A DNA stretch of 55,711 nt. It comes from Bacteroidales bacterium UBA3297 (GTDB lineage: Bacteria; Bacteroidota; Bacteroidia; Bacteroidales; Paludibacteraceae). The notes under the pieces are model-generated. The model saw only the letters and a program-made list of their open reading frames with translations. It did no database searches and was not told the DNA's origin. Of this stretch, positions 1 to 6,917 are shown one piece after another; the first letter of the stretch is position 1; each line of letters starts with the position of its first letter. The translations under genes and the position numbers were made by a program. Where the stretch lies: positions 281 through 55,991 of the forward strand of contig DETD01000005.1 of NCBI GenBank assembly GCA_002362105.1, given 5' to 3'.

Positions 1-57
1 GGTTAGAGCATCTGACTGTTAATCAGAGGGTCTTTGGTTCAAGTCCAAAAGGAAGAG
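1..57 (+). tRNA. tRNA-Asn (GTT), 5' end cut by window edge
   Basis: This is the 3' part of an asparagine tRNA. The anticodon arm has stem TCTGA/TCAGA around a 7-nt loop CTGTTAA, giving anticodon GTT at 18-20. The T arm has stem TTTGG/CCAAA around loop TTCAAGT at 33-49. The acceptor 3' strand AGGAAGA is followed by discriminator G at 57, the usual base for Asn. No CCA is encoded, as is common in Bacteroidota. The 5' acceptor strand and part of the D arm lie outside the window. Confidence 0.93.
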
Positions 58-68
58 CAAAGGTTAAG

Positions 69-98
69 AGGACATATCGGAAAGATGTGTCCTTTTTT
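69..98 (+). terminator. Rho-independent terminator of the tRNA
   Basis: A 10-bp stem (AGGACATATC / GATGTGTCCT, one G-T pair) with a 5-nt loop is followed by a run of T. It starts 12 nt after the tRNA and fits termination of that transcript. Confidence 0.8.
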
Positions 99-99
99 C

Positions 100-375
100 G
101 TTGTTGGGATTGCGGAGGCCAAACCTACGACCGTTTTTATCTGATGTGACTTTTTGGGGTTGCTGAAAATCTATCTTTGCGTTTATATCGTATCAAGGGG
201 AAAGAATACGCCTACCGATGTGCTAAAAATCAGCCACTACGCAATTGGTATTATGGATACCACTAAAGTCACAGAGATTGAGAGTATGAAATACAATAAG
301 CTTGACTATATATGACTAAGGTAAATTACAAATTATATATCTGAGTCCAAGATTTCGGACGCCTGTCAATGTAAA
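100..375. other. Gene-free stretch, weak -7 element
   Basis: No convincing gene is seen. A TAnnTTTG-type element (TATCTTTG) lies at 172-179 on the plus strand but has no good -33 partner. Downstream a frame without a start codon stays open for about 40 codons up to about 314 and resembles nothing I recognise. It may be gene debris or the body of a short RNA ending at the hairpin 376-418. Confidence 0.3.
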
Positions 376-418
376 GAAGAAAAAAAACGGCATCCCTCTC
401 GGGCGACCGTTTTTCTTC
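376..418 (-). terminator. Terminator downstream of the radical SAM operon (bidirectional)
   Basis: An A-rich/T-rich inverted repeat (GAAGAAAAA..CGG / CCGTTTTTCTTC) gives T-runs on both strands. It lies about 160 nt beyond the stop of the minus-strand gene at 577 and would stop that operon. It could also stop anything transcribed rightward from about 180. The stretch 419-576 is A/T-rich with nothing recognisable. Confidence 0.65.
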
Positions 419-576
419 ATAAAATTCAATTCAAATAAGGTTCAAGAAAAAAAATCAATATATATTAAGTATGAGCATTTAATTAGTTCGACAACAAAAA
501 TACTATTTTATCCCAATAAGGCTATACGTTTTTGAAGATTTTTTAAGGATTGGGAGAGAAAAAACTTATTAGCTAG

Positions 577-1323
577 TCACTGTTCGTTACAACCCATCCA
601 TTCAACATTTTTCAAAGCGGTAACCAGACCATTAAAATCGAGGGAGGGCAGGCTTACCTTGCTTGGGCTATAACTGCACGAACCGACTTTCTTATTCCAC
701 GTCACAGAGGCGAAATTGGCCGGTCTTGAACATTGGAGTAGACACGACGGGCTTTGGAAAGGTCTTCCAGCAGCCACCCCGGCTATTTGTTTCGGAGTTG
801 GCGTGTTACCGTACCTTTGAGGAATGAGTATAATCTGCTCGGGAGTCAGCACCTCCATAAATTTAGTGTAAACCGTTCTTGCAAAATCAACCTTATCGGC
901 ACCGACCAGCAAATTCAATCCGGGTTTAATGCCAGTAGGCGCCAGCCTCTTCACCAGTTGCAATACCCTATCGACCTCACCATCGCAATCGGGTTGGTGT
1001 ATGGTGACGTGCACCTTATCGGGTTTATGCCGCATCAGCTGTTCCCAGACAGCCTCATCTGCCAAAGGCAGGCCATTAGTCGTTACCGACAAATAGCAGA
1101 GCGGGAAGAGGGCATCAATCACATCGAACACGCCTTCGTACTCAAAAGGCTCTCCACCACCCAATGACACCGACTTCACACCGTTTTTCACACAGTCGGA
1201 AGCGAACGACACGACTTCCGAAGGTTTCCACAAAGTAGCCCCTTCCATTCTACTATGATTATAGCAGAAAGGGCACTGTTTCGAGCAGTAGTTGCTCAAA
1301 TCTATAGAAAGGAGTTCAAGCAT
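577..1323 (-). CDS. Small radical SAM domain protein
   Basis: This 248-residue protein has the marks of a radical SAM enzyme. A CxxxCxxC cluster motif (C13, C17, C20, within CSKQCPFC) binds a [4Fe-4S] cluster, and GGGEP at about 55-59 contacts S-adenosylmethionine. It is shorter than full radical SAM maturases. I see no clear SPASM domain, although cysteines in the last 60 residues (CLLQC, CSYS) could bind an auxiliary cluster. It is the second gene of an operon, starting 2 nt after the stop of the upstream gene, so the two are probably translationally coupled. The substrate is unknown; a role in modifying or partnering the neighbouring protein is only inferred from the spacing. The start at 1323 is the only sensible Met before the cluster motif. 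Confidence 0.85.
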   Translation of the reverse strand: MLELLSIDLSNYCSKQCPFCYNHSRMEGATLWKPSEVVSFASDCVKNGVKSVSLGGGEPFEYEGVFDVIDALFPLCYLSVTTNGLPLADEAVWEQLMRHKPDKVHVTIHQPDCDGEVDRVLQLVKRLAPTGIKPGLNLLVGADKVDFARTVYTKFMEVLTPEQIILIPQRYGNTPTPKQIAGVAAGRPFQSPSCLLQCSRPANFASVTWNKKVGSCSYSPSKVSLPSLDFNGLVTALKNVEWMGCNEQ

Positions 1324-1325
1324 TA

Positions 1326-2606
1326 TTAATCCAGTTCTGCTTTACCTTTTTTCACAAGTTCCTTCATTTGTTCCTTCGTAATCAACATAGGATGCTCTTT
1401 CCCTCGATAGGGTTGGTTGGCGTAGTTCCACATTTCTTCTGCGCTTATTTCAGAAAAACAATATGCAGGATACGAAACGCCTTCAAAAGAAAAGCGATTA
1501 TTTTGGAAATCAAAAATAGACGAGAATACTTCATAGGCAACTGTCGAGAACAAAACCAGTCGAGGTTGGAATACACTTAATGCTTCAGAAATTCTATCGA
1601 GCAACTCTGCATTGTTTGCTTCATAATAACTTTTTTCTCTATACAGAGTTAACAACATGCTCTTATTCAGGACCTGCTTAAAAATATCAATCGGTTTATA
1701 TTTTTCACTTTTAAATCTTACGCCAAGAACCGTGGGTCTATAATTATAGGTATCTGCATAAGGAACACCCGCAAAAGTATAAACCTTTGTTTGATCTGGA
1801 AGTTCATTTTGCTGATAATAGCATTCGTCAACAATATAACAGTCTTGTTCTTCACATTCACATGGATAGTATTGGGCGATTTGTAGCATATCAACATCCT
1901 TGAATTTCAATGGGACTCTCTGCATTAATGGTCTGAAAGGTTCAGGAATTTGGTCTATTGTAACCGGAATATTTGGAGTTTTCTCCTTTTCAGCAGGTTC
2001 AGAGCCAACAAAACCTTGTCTAAAGATATAATAAGGATACGGACAACAGCCATTAACATTACCATAATCACGTAATTCGTAGAAAGCACTTATCAACTTC
2101 TCTTGCCTCATTATTTTCAACGTTCCAGATATGATTGTTCTCACTCTTGTCTTCTCTTCTATACATTTACGAACTTTAGCGTCCTTAGAAAAAAGACGAA
2201 CTCGATAAGACTTAAGCGTCATACATTTTCGAGCATTTATTCGGTAAAATCCAAATTTATCAGAGATACAGAAAGGAGCAAGCTTTACAATATCGTCATT
2301 TTCACAAAGTTCAAGAAACCGATTTGTTCTCTCATTATCAACTTTGACCACAAAATCGAAGTCATAACTCTTAAGAGGCTTTAACAATGACATAATTTGG
2401 TCATCCGTTAATTCGAAACGTACAAAGCCATCAGCCAACTCGTTACACCCAAACAACAGATCATCGAAATTAATATCGTATGGAACTGATTGGAGGTTGG
2501 GACCTTCATAACCATATTTCAAAATTCCCACATTTCCATCTTCGTCAACAACGTACCACGAGGTTGCCATTGAATGGGTGGCAGGATATTCCTTATCTAT
2601 AATCAT
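1326..2606 (-). CDS. Uncharacterised protein in operon with radical SAM gene
   Basis: I do not recognise the function. The frame is open up to 2648, but the Met at 2606 (MIIDKEYPATHSMATSWYVV) is the better start: a promoter-like pair at 2631-2661 would put the transcript start near 2624, downstream of the 2648 codon. This gives 426 residues. The N-terminus has a compact region with HSMATSWYVVDEDGNVGI, which reads like a small beta-rich module. The middle carries clustered cysteines (CECEEQDC) and many aromatic residues. No signal peptide or membrane segment is seen, so it is probably cytoplasmic. It sits 2 nt upstream of the radical SAM gene, so a shared role is likely. It could be a partner or substrate of that enzyme. 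Confidence 0.75.
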   Translation of the reverse strand: MIIDKEYPATHSMATSWYVVDEDGNVGILKYGYEGPNLQSVPYDINFDDLLFGCNELADGFVRFELTDDQIMSLLKPLKSYDFDFVVKVDNERTNRFLELCENDDIVKLAPFCISDKFGFYRINARKCMTLKSYRVRLFSKDAKVRKCIEEKTRVRTIISGTLKIMRQEKLISAFYELRDYGNVNGCCPYPYYIFRQGFVGSEPAEKEKTPNIPVTIDQIPEPFRPLMQRVPLKFKDVDMLQIAQYYPCECEEQDCYIVDECYYQQNELPDQTKVYTFAGVPYADTYNYRPTVLGVRFKSEKYKPIDIFKQVLNKSMLLTLYREKSYYEANNAELLDRISEALSVFQPRLVLFSTVAYEVFSSIFDFQNNRFSFEGVSYPAYCFSEISAEEMWNYANQPYRGKEHPMLITKEQMKELVKKGKAELD

Positions 2607-2630
2607 AAGCCATTTTTTACAGATTATACA

Positions 2631-2661
2631 CAAATTAAAAGAATACACAAAAAGAATACAA
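2631..2661 (-). promoter_or_regulatory. Bacteroidota-type promoter for the radical SAM operon
   Basis: On the minus strand TTG (2659-2661) precedes TTAATTTG (2631-2638) by 20 nt, a one-mismatch match to the -33/-7 pair. The implied start near 2624 leaves a leader of about 18 nt before the 2606 start codon. Confidence 0.45.
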
Positions 2662-2702
2662 CAGAAAGAAGCAATATATCGTTATAGTTATTAGACGACA
2701 AA

Positions 2703-2747
2703 AAGAAAAACATCGGGGATGGCTGGAATCCAACCCCAATGTTTTCT
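2703..2747 (-). terminator. Strong bidirectional terminator hairpin
   Basis: An inverted repeat of about 18 bp (left arm ending CATCGGGGATGG, right arm CCAACCCCAATG) has a 7-nt loop and T-runs on both strands. It lies upstream of the 577-2606 operon, so it must end another transcript, probably the leftward candidate RNA starting near 2982. Confidence 0.75.
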
Positions 2748-2982
2748 TAGAGATTGACACCGTCTTACAGACAAGTATCTCTGCGGTAGCAAACAAAATA
2801 TGCAAAGAGACTCCAACGACGGTCTCAAAATTGGAAGGGAGGACTATTTTTAATTTTAAAAGCGAACTCTGAAACAAAATTTGAGTTCATATATAATGAA
2901 AGTCAGGTTATGTGGTCAAGTAGAATCTAAATCCCTCCAATTCAAACATTCAACAATTCTCACAAGGTTTGTTTTAACCTTG
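2703..2982 (-). ncRNA. Candidate structured small RNA, about 280 nt
   Basis: The stretch is bounded on the minus strand by a promoter-like pair at 2988-3017 and a strong terminator at 2703-2747. No convincing reading frame lies inside. An 80-codon minus-strand frame here runs through the terminator and resembles nothing. Several inverted repeats nest as in a folded RNA: a 7-bp hairpin at the predicted 5' end (2963-2982), a long-range pair TCCCTCCAATT (2932-2942) with ATTGGAAGGGA (2830-2840), an inner hairpin GAACTC/GAGTTC (2864-2888) and GAGAC/GTCTC (2807-2826). Size and a long rod-like fold would suit a 6S-like RNA, but I cannot confirm any family. Confidence 0.35.
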
Positions 2983-2987
2983 CAATG

Positions 2988-3017
2988 CAAAGTTCAAAAA
3001 AAGCACGGAATTGCCAA
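2988..3017 (-). promoter_or_regulatory. Promoter-like pair for the candidate RNA
   Basis: On the minus strand TTG (3015-3017) is followed after 19 nt by GAACTTTG (2988-2995), close to TAnnTTTG. A perfect 7-bp inverted repeat (2963-2969 with 2976-2982) lies at the expected start site and may stabilise the RNA end or act as an operator. Confidence 0.45.
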
Positions 3018-3256
3018 TGACGAAAAAAAGGGTACATGTGACAAAGGCTTACTAGCCATGCCCCAAAAACGTACATTAAAACTGCAAACTTCGTACATAT
3101 TTATGTATAATTGTGAAAAATCATATTGACGATTTATCATAACAAACAGATTTTCAATATCTAAAATTTGGCATATATATGCATAAGGATTTTTTCGGCA
3201 AAAGTCCGGTTTTTCCGATTAAATGGAGCTTTTTCTAAGGGAAAACGTGCTAGCAC
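3018..3256. other. A/T-rich intergenic stretch
   Basis: No gene, RNA or clear promoter is seen. A short plus-strand frame (2881-3129) crosses it but has no recognisable sequence and is treated as chance. Confidence 0.4.
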
Positions 3257-3290
3257 AAAAAAATCCGAGTTCATTTTAAGAACCCGGATT
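3257..3290 (-). terminator. Terminator of the GH5 gene
   Basis: An 11-bp stem (AATCCGAGTTC / GAACCCGGATT, one mismatch) with a 7-nt loop is followed on the minus strand by six T. It lies 23 nt past the stop at 3313. Confidence 0.8.
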
Positions 3291-3312
3291 CATAAAAATT
3301 TATTCTGTTTTT

Positions 3313-4458
3313 TTATTTTCCGCTAAGAATAGCAGGCAATTCATTTCTAGAAAGGTCTTCATTCACGATAGGGAAATCTCCTTTATAGCACCAGTGGCAA
3401 TTTGCGATGCCATATTCATGGAACACGCTGCAAATATCGCTGTACCAGCGCAAGCGGGTTTCCTTGTCAATATACTTCGGATAAGCGCCAAACTCACCAC
3501 AATAGAGGTGCAAGCCCAAAGCATTCGCCTTGTCGATGGCCTTCTTCATGTGCGCATACATGGTGTCGCGGTTATAAGAGTCGTTCATAGAAGCTATTTT
3601 AGCTCTTTCCTTTTCAGGAAGACTAGCCAAGTCGGCGCTATCGACAGGTACACCCGGATAATTAATTTTGCCCTTATAGAAGCTGTAATCGGTCCAAGGA
3701 GCCTGGTGGTGGGTCACTAAACTAGGTTCGTAGAAGTGGAAGCTCAACACAAGGTACTTGTCATTTTCAGGAACACGGAGAGAATCGAAAGTGCTAGGGA
3801 TCTGCCACAAATTAGAACCCACAATAAGCGTACGTTTTGGTTCCGCCTCGCGGATACCTTTAACGGTCTTTGCGATCAGTTTATTCCAAGCCTCGTGAGT
3901 AGGAGCCACCGGCTCGTTCATAATCTCGTAGGCCAGACGGTCGGTCGGATACTGCTGCAAATCTTTCTGCATATCTTTCCAGATAGCGACAAACTTGTCT
4001 TGCGCAGCAGGGTCGGTAAACAACGTATTAGGATGCTCGTTTTCGCTATTGAAATGGTGCGAGCGAACAACGTGAAGATCGATAACGATGTTCATATTGT
4101 CTTCAAGCGCCCACTTGATTGCGTTGTGCATAAGACGGAAACCAGCGGTATCGCGGTTCATATTTTCGTCATAAAGATGCTCTTCGTCGACAGGAAGGCG
4201 TACAAAATCAAATCCCATAGCAGCAATAGAATCGAAATCGCGCTTAGTAATCTGATTATTTCTTTCCTCGCCCCGGCTCTTCGACTGCGACAACCAGTGG
4301 CTTACATTCACACCATTTTCCAGACGTAAAGTTTCGTACGGATTCTTTCCGGCAGAAGCATTTTCATTGGTAGAGCCCGCATTAGAAGAGCCCTGATTTC
4401 CGCCACAAGAGGCAACCAAAATTGCCAACAAGGCTGAACCTAAAATTTTTTTTCTCAT
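3313..4458 (-). CDS. GH5 family endoglucanase-type lipoprotein
   Basis: This 381-residue glycoside hydrolase of family 5 is expected to cut beta-1,4-linked glucan or mannan chains by a retaining mechanism. N181-E182-P183 (in IMNEP) holds the acid/base glutamate and E322 in CGEFG is the nucleophile. H241 and Y243 in FHFYEP match conserved active-site positions. The N-terminus is a lipoprotein signal with lipobox LVASC, so C18 is lipidated. The next residues (GGNQGSS) lack the acidic surface-export motif of some Bacteroidota lipoproteins, so periplasmic or outer-membrane placement is open. The frame extends to 4545, but the start at 4458 is chosen because it opens directly on the signal peptide and a perfect promoter lies at 4487-4517. 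It stands alone, without susC/susD or other polysaccharide-use genes. The exact substrate cannot be told. Confidence 0.9.
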   Translation of the reverse strand: MRKKILGSALLAILVASCGGNQGSSNAGSTNENASAGKNPYETLRLENGVNVSHWLSQSKSRGEERNNQITKRDFDSIAAMGFDFVRLPVDEEHLYDENMNRDTAGFRLMHNAIKWALEDNMNIVIDLHVVRSHHFNSENEHPNTLFTDPAAQDKFVAIWKDMQKDLQQYPTDRLAYEIMNEPVAPTHEAWNKLIAKTVKGIREAEPKRTLIVGSNLWQIPSTFDSLRVPENDKYLVLSFHFYEPSLVTHHQAPWTDYSFYKGKINYPGVPVDSADLASLPEKERAKIASMNDSYNRDTMYAHMKKAIDKANALGLHLYCGEFGAYPKYIDKETRLRWYSDICSVFHEYGIANCHWCYKGDFPIVNEDLSRNELPAILSGK

Positions 4459-4486
4459 AATAGTATAATAGAGTGTAAGTAATATG

Positions 4487-4517
4487 CAAATATAGTTGAT
4501 ATGACCGACGATGCAAA
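4487..4517 (-). promoter_or_regulatory. Bacteroidota promoter of the GH5 gene
   Basis: On the minus strand TTTG (4514-4517), a 19-nt spacer and TATATTTG (4487-4494) give an exact match to the Bacteroidota -33/-7 consensus. The start would fall near 4480, about 22 nt before the ATG. Confidence 0.75.
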
Positions 4518-5000
4518 AACGAAATGCAAAAGCCGTTAAAAGCATCAGGTTGTTAACTATATTACATGTCTTACGGGTTAATATTTAACAAATTTCACAT
4601 ATCCCATCCTGCCCCCAGTAAAACAGCGGACTTCCCCGAAGCTAACCTTTCTGTTTTCTGCCTGAAACAGGTTGTCCGAACACATCGTGCAACCGTCCCA
4701 TCAGCTAACAGCGAAAAGGGTTGAACCTCTAACCAGTTCGGCAATCGACTAGTGTCATAACAAAAGTAAAACCTACCAACCAAACTAGATAAGAAAAAAC
4801 GGGCAGCGACTAAGAAAAATCGGGCATGCGCAGTTTCCACACGAAGATTGACAATTTCTTAGCAGTTGATGAAAGAAATACGACACCACCGGAAAGTCGG
4901 CGAAGTTGGCGTTACATATTTCAGTGTAAAGAACTGGTAACTAAACCTTTTCCAACCGCAATCCACCAAGCTACCGCGAACCAGCGCCACACAAGACCAC
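4518..5000. other. Intergenic region between GH5 gene and amt
   Basis: No gene is supported. Two short frames (4595-4840 minus, 4826-5047 plus) have basic, low-complexity translations without family resemblance and are treated as chance. A lone TACTTTTG element sits at 4761-4768 on the minus strand without a -33 partner at the right distance. Confidence 0.4.
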
Positions 5001-5031
5001 AAAAAAAGACCGGTTGCCACACGGCAACCGG
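5001..5031 (-). terminator. Terminator of amt
   Basis: A perfect 9-bp stem CCGGTTGCC/GGCAACCGG with loop ACAC (5010-5031) is followed on the minus strand by seven T. It lies about 58 nt beyond the amt stop. Confidence 0.85.
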
Positions 5032-5088
5032 ACCCTTCAAAATCTGAAAAACAAATATATAAAGTCGGATAATACAGGCAGAGCGGTA

Positions 5089-6438
5089 TTATTCCTTATC
5101 AGAATATTCGGCAATTTCACGTTCGGCAACATCGGCCAAGCCGTAATGCTCGTCGTGCTGGCTCAAATCAAGACCAATCTTCTCACTCTGTAAAGAAACA
5201 CGCATCGGAATCATCTTGTTAGTCAGCCAATACAAGCCGTAACTAACCACAAACGTGTAACCGATGACAATAACAAGCGCCAGCAAGTGGTTGAGGAATA
5301 CGATCAGCCCCTCGTGCGTACAGGCAATCAGACCTTCTTGGATAAAGATACCAGTCAAAACGGTACCGACAATACCACCCATACCGTGCGTAGGAAACAC
5401 ATCGAGCGCATCGTCGACCCGGAAGCGGTTGCTCCAGTGGACACAGATGTTACAGATAATAGTGATAACCATAGAGATAAAGATGCTCTGTCCCACAGTA
5501 ACATAACCCGCCGAAGGGGTAATAGCCACCAGACCGACCACACAGCCAACAGCCGCACCCATAGCCGAAGGCTTGTGACCACGCAGACAGTCGAAGAAAA
5601 TCCAGGTCATCATAGCGGTAGCCGAAGCCGTGTTAGTGTTCAGGAAGGCCTTCACAGCCTGGGCATCGGCATGCAGAGACGAACCACCGTTAAAGCCGAA
5701 CCAACCCAGCCACAAGAGGGCCGCACCCAACAAAACGAAAGGCACATTGGCAGGTTTCACATCCTTCTTCTGACGGCGACCCAAGAAGATAGCACCGGCC
5801 AAAGCAGCCACACCCGAAGAAGCGTGCACGACGATACCACCAGCGAAATCGACTACTCCCCACTGGCGGAAAAGGCCATCGGGATGCCAAGTCATGTGGG
5901 CCAACGGACAATAAATAAGAAGGCAGAACAGCATCATAAACACCATATAGGCCGAGAAACGGACGCGCTCGGCAAACGAACCGGTAATAAGCGAAGGAGT
6001 GATGATGGCAAACTTCATCTGGAAGAGCGCATACAGCGCCAAAGGAATAGTTGGTGCCAGGTTTACATCGACGTGTCCGTCAACATCTTTAAACATAAAG
6101 AAGGTAGAAGGATCACCCAAGATGCCCAAGCCACCCAGGTCGTCGCCAAAAGAAAGGCTGAAGCCCACAACCACCCAGATAACACTGATAACACCCATAG
6201 CGATAAAACTCTGCAACATGGTAGATATGACGTTTTTGGCCCCCACCATACCGCCGTAAAAGAAAGAAAGACCCGGGGTCATCATCAGCACAAAAATGGT
6301 GGCGGTTATCATCCAAGCCACATCAGCGGCACAAACACGCGGGTCCATTTGGAAACCGAAGGACCCCTCATCGACAAATAGTCCAATAATGGAAATAATC
6401 ACCATAATGGACATTAAGACAATCCATCTCTTCTGCAT
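5089..6438 (-). CDS. amt: Ammonium transporter Amt
   Basis: This 449-residue inner-membrane channel of the Amt/MEP/Rh family conducts ammonium across the cytoplasmic membrane as a trimer. The family signature region DFAGGIVVHASSG is present around 197-209. The twin pore histidines are H205 (in VVHASS) and H351 (in FPTHGMGG). The early motif TPGLSFFYGGMV at 54-65 is also typical. About eleven hydrophobic segments follow one another. The C-terminus is a hydrophilic tail with GLDLSQHDEHYGL, the segment that normally regulates the channel and contacts PII protein. No glnK gene is adjacent, although the amt-glnK pair is common. It is a single-gene unit with its own promoter (6509-6541) and terminator. 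Confidence 0.96.
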   Translation of the reverse strand: MQKRWIVLMSIMVIISIIGLFVDEGSFGFQMDPRVCAADVAWMITATIFVLMMTPGLSFFYGGMVGAKNVISTMLQSFIAMGVISVIWVVVGFSLSFGDDLGGLGILGDPSTFFMFKDVDGHVDVNLAPTIPLALYALFQMKFAIITPSLITGSFAERVRFSAYMVFMMLFCLLIYCPLAHMTWHPDGLFRQWGVVDFAGGIVVHASSGVAALAGAIFLGRRQKKDVKPANVPFVLLGAALLWLGWFGFNGGSSLHADAQAVKAFLNTNTASATAMMTWIFFDCLRGHKPSAMGAAVGCVVGLVAITPSAGYVTVGQSIFISMVITIICNICVHWSNRFRVDDALDVFPTHGMGGIVGTVLTGIFIQEGLIACTHEGLIVFLNHLLALVIVIGYTFVVSYGLYWLTNKMIPMRVSLQSEKIGLDLSQHDEHYGLADVAEREIAEYSDKE

Positions 6439-6508
6439 AATATATTCAATGTTTTAAAATTTGGCGTTTTAATATCATTTTGCTCCTTATCGGAAACAAA
6501 ACACGGCA

Positions 6509-6541
6509 CAAAATTAGACAAGTGAAGATTTTCCGAGCAAA
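6509..6541 (-). promoter_or_regulatory. Bacteroidota promoter of amt
   Basis: On the minus strand TTTG (6538-6541), a 21-nt spacer and TAATTTTG (6509-6516). The start near 6502 would give a leader of about 64 nt before the ATG. Confidence 0.65.
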
Positions 6542-6754
6542 AAATAGCAGACTGCTTTAGAATAAATTGGCAAAACAGAACAGAACAAAAGGAATACCGG
6601 CAAAAAAGTTACAGATTGCAATTCCGAACAACGCGCCACTTTCAAATTAAAAGCCGTTCGGTTTCAAAAAAGGAACAAGCTCCGGCCCTGACAACAAGCG
6701 CAATATGGAATAAAAACTAGCTCTTTTATACTTTTTTCGGACAACTACACCGAG
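6542..6754. other. Divergent intergenic region amt / cotH-like gene
   Basis: A/T-rich with no gene seen. It separates the amt promoter from the plus-strand promoter near 6755. Confidence 0.4.
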
Positions 6755-6762
6755 TTTATTTG
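6755..6762 (+). promoter_or_regulatory. Probable -7 element of the CotH-like gene
   Basis: TTTATTTG followed by CA is one mismatch from TAnnTTTG; a T-rich block lies 19 nt upstream instead of a clear TTTG. The start near 6769 gives a leader of about 150 nt. The leader holds a small hairpin GAAGG/CCTTC (6838-6851) and a 12-bp palindrome TGGCAATTGCCA (6874-6885), which may be operator or RNA structure. Confidence 0.35.
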
Positions 6763-6917
6763 CATATTATGTGTATTTTACCGAATATTGCATTATACTA
6801 ACACATTAGGAGTTAATACAAGGGAAACACATGTTACGAAGGGAGACCTTCCTACGATTCTATTTTTAAGTTGTGGCAATTGCCATTGAGCATTTAAATA
6901 GCATAAAGGGTTACATA

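Noticed and set aside
1..576. Integrated element next to the tRNA gene
   Set aside because: No integrase gene and no repeated copy of the tRNA 3' end were found in the window.
2635..2877. Minus-strand frame of 80 codons
   Set aside because: It reads through a strong terminator hairpin at 2703-2747 and has no recognisable sequence; the stretch is better explained as a non-coding transcript.
4595..5047. Two short overlapping frames between the GH5 gene and amt
   Set aside because: No family resemblance, no suitable promoter, and one runs into the amt terminator.
5287..6381. Plus-strand frame of 364 codons opposite amt
   Set aside because: The opposite strand encodes a complete Amt transporter with its signatures; the plus-strand translation is very rich in His, Arg and Gln and unlike any protein.
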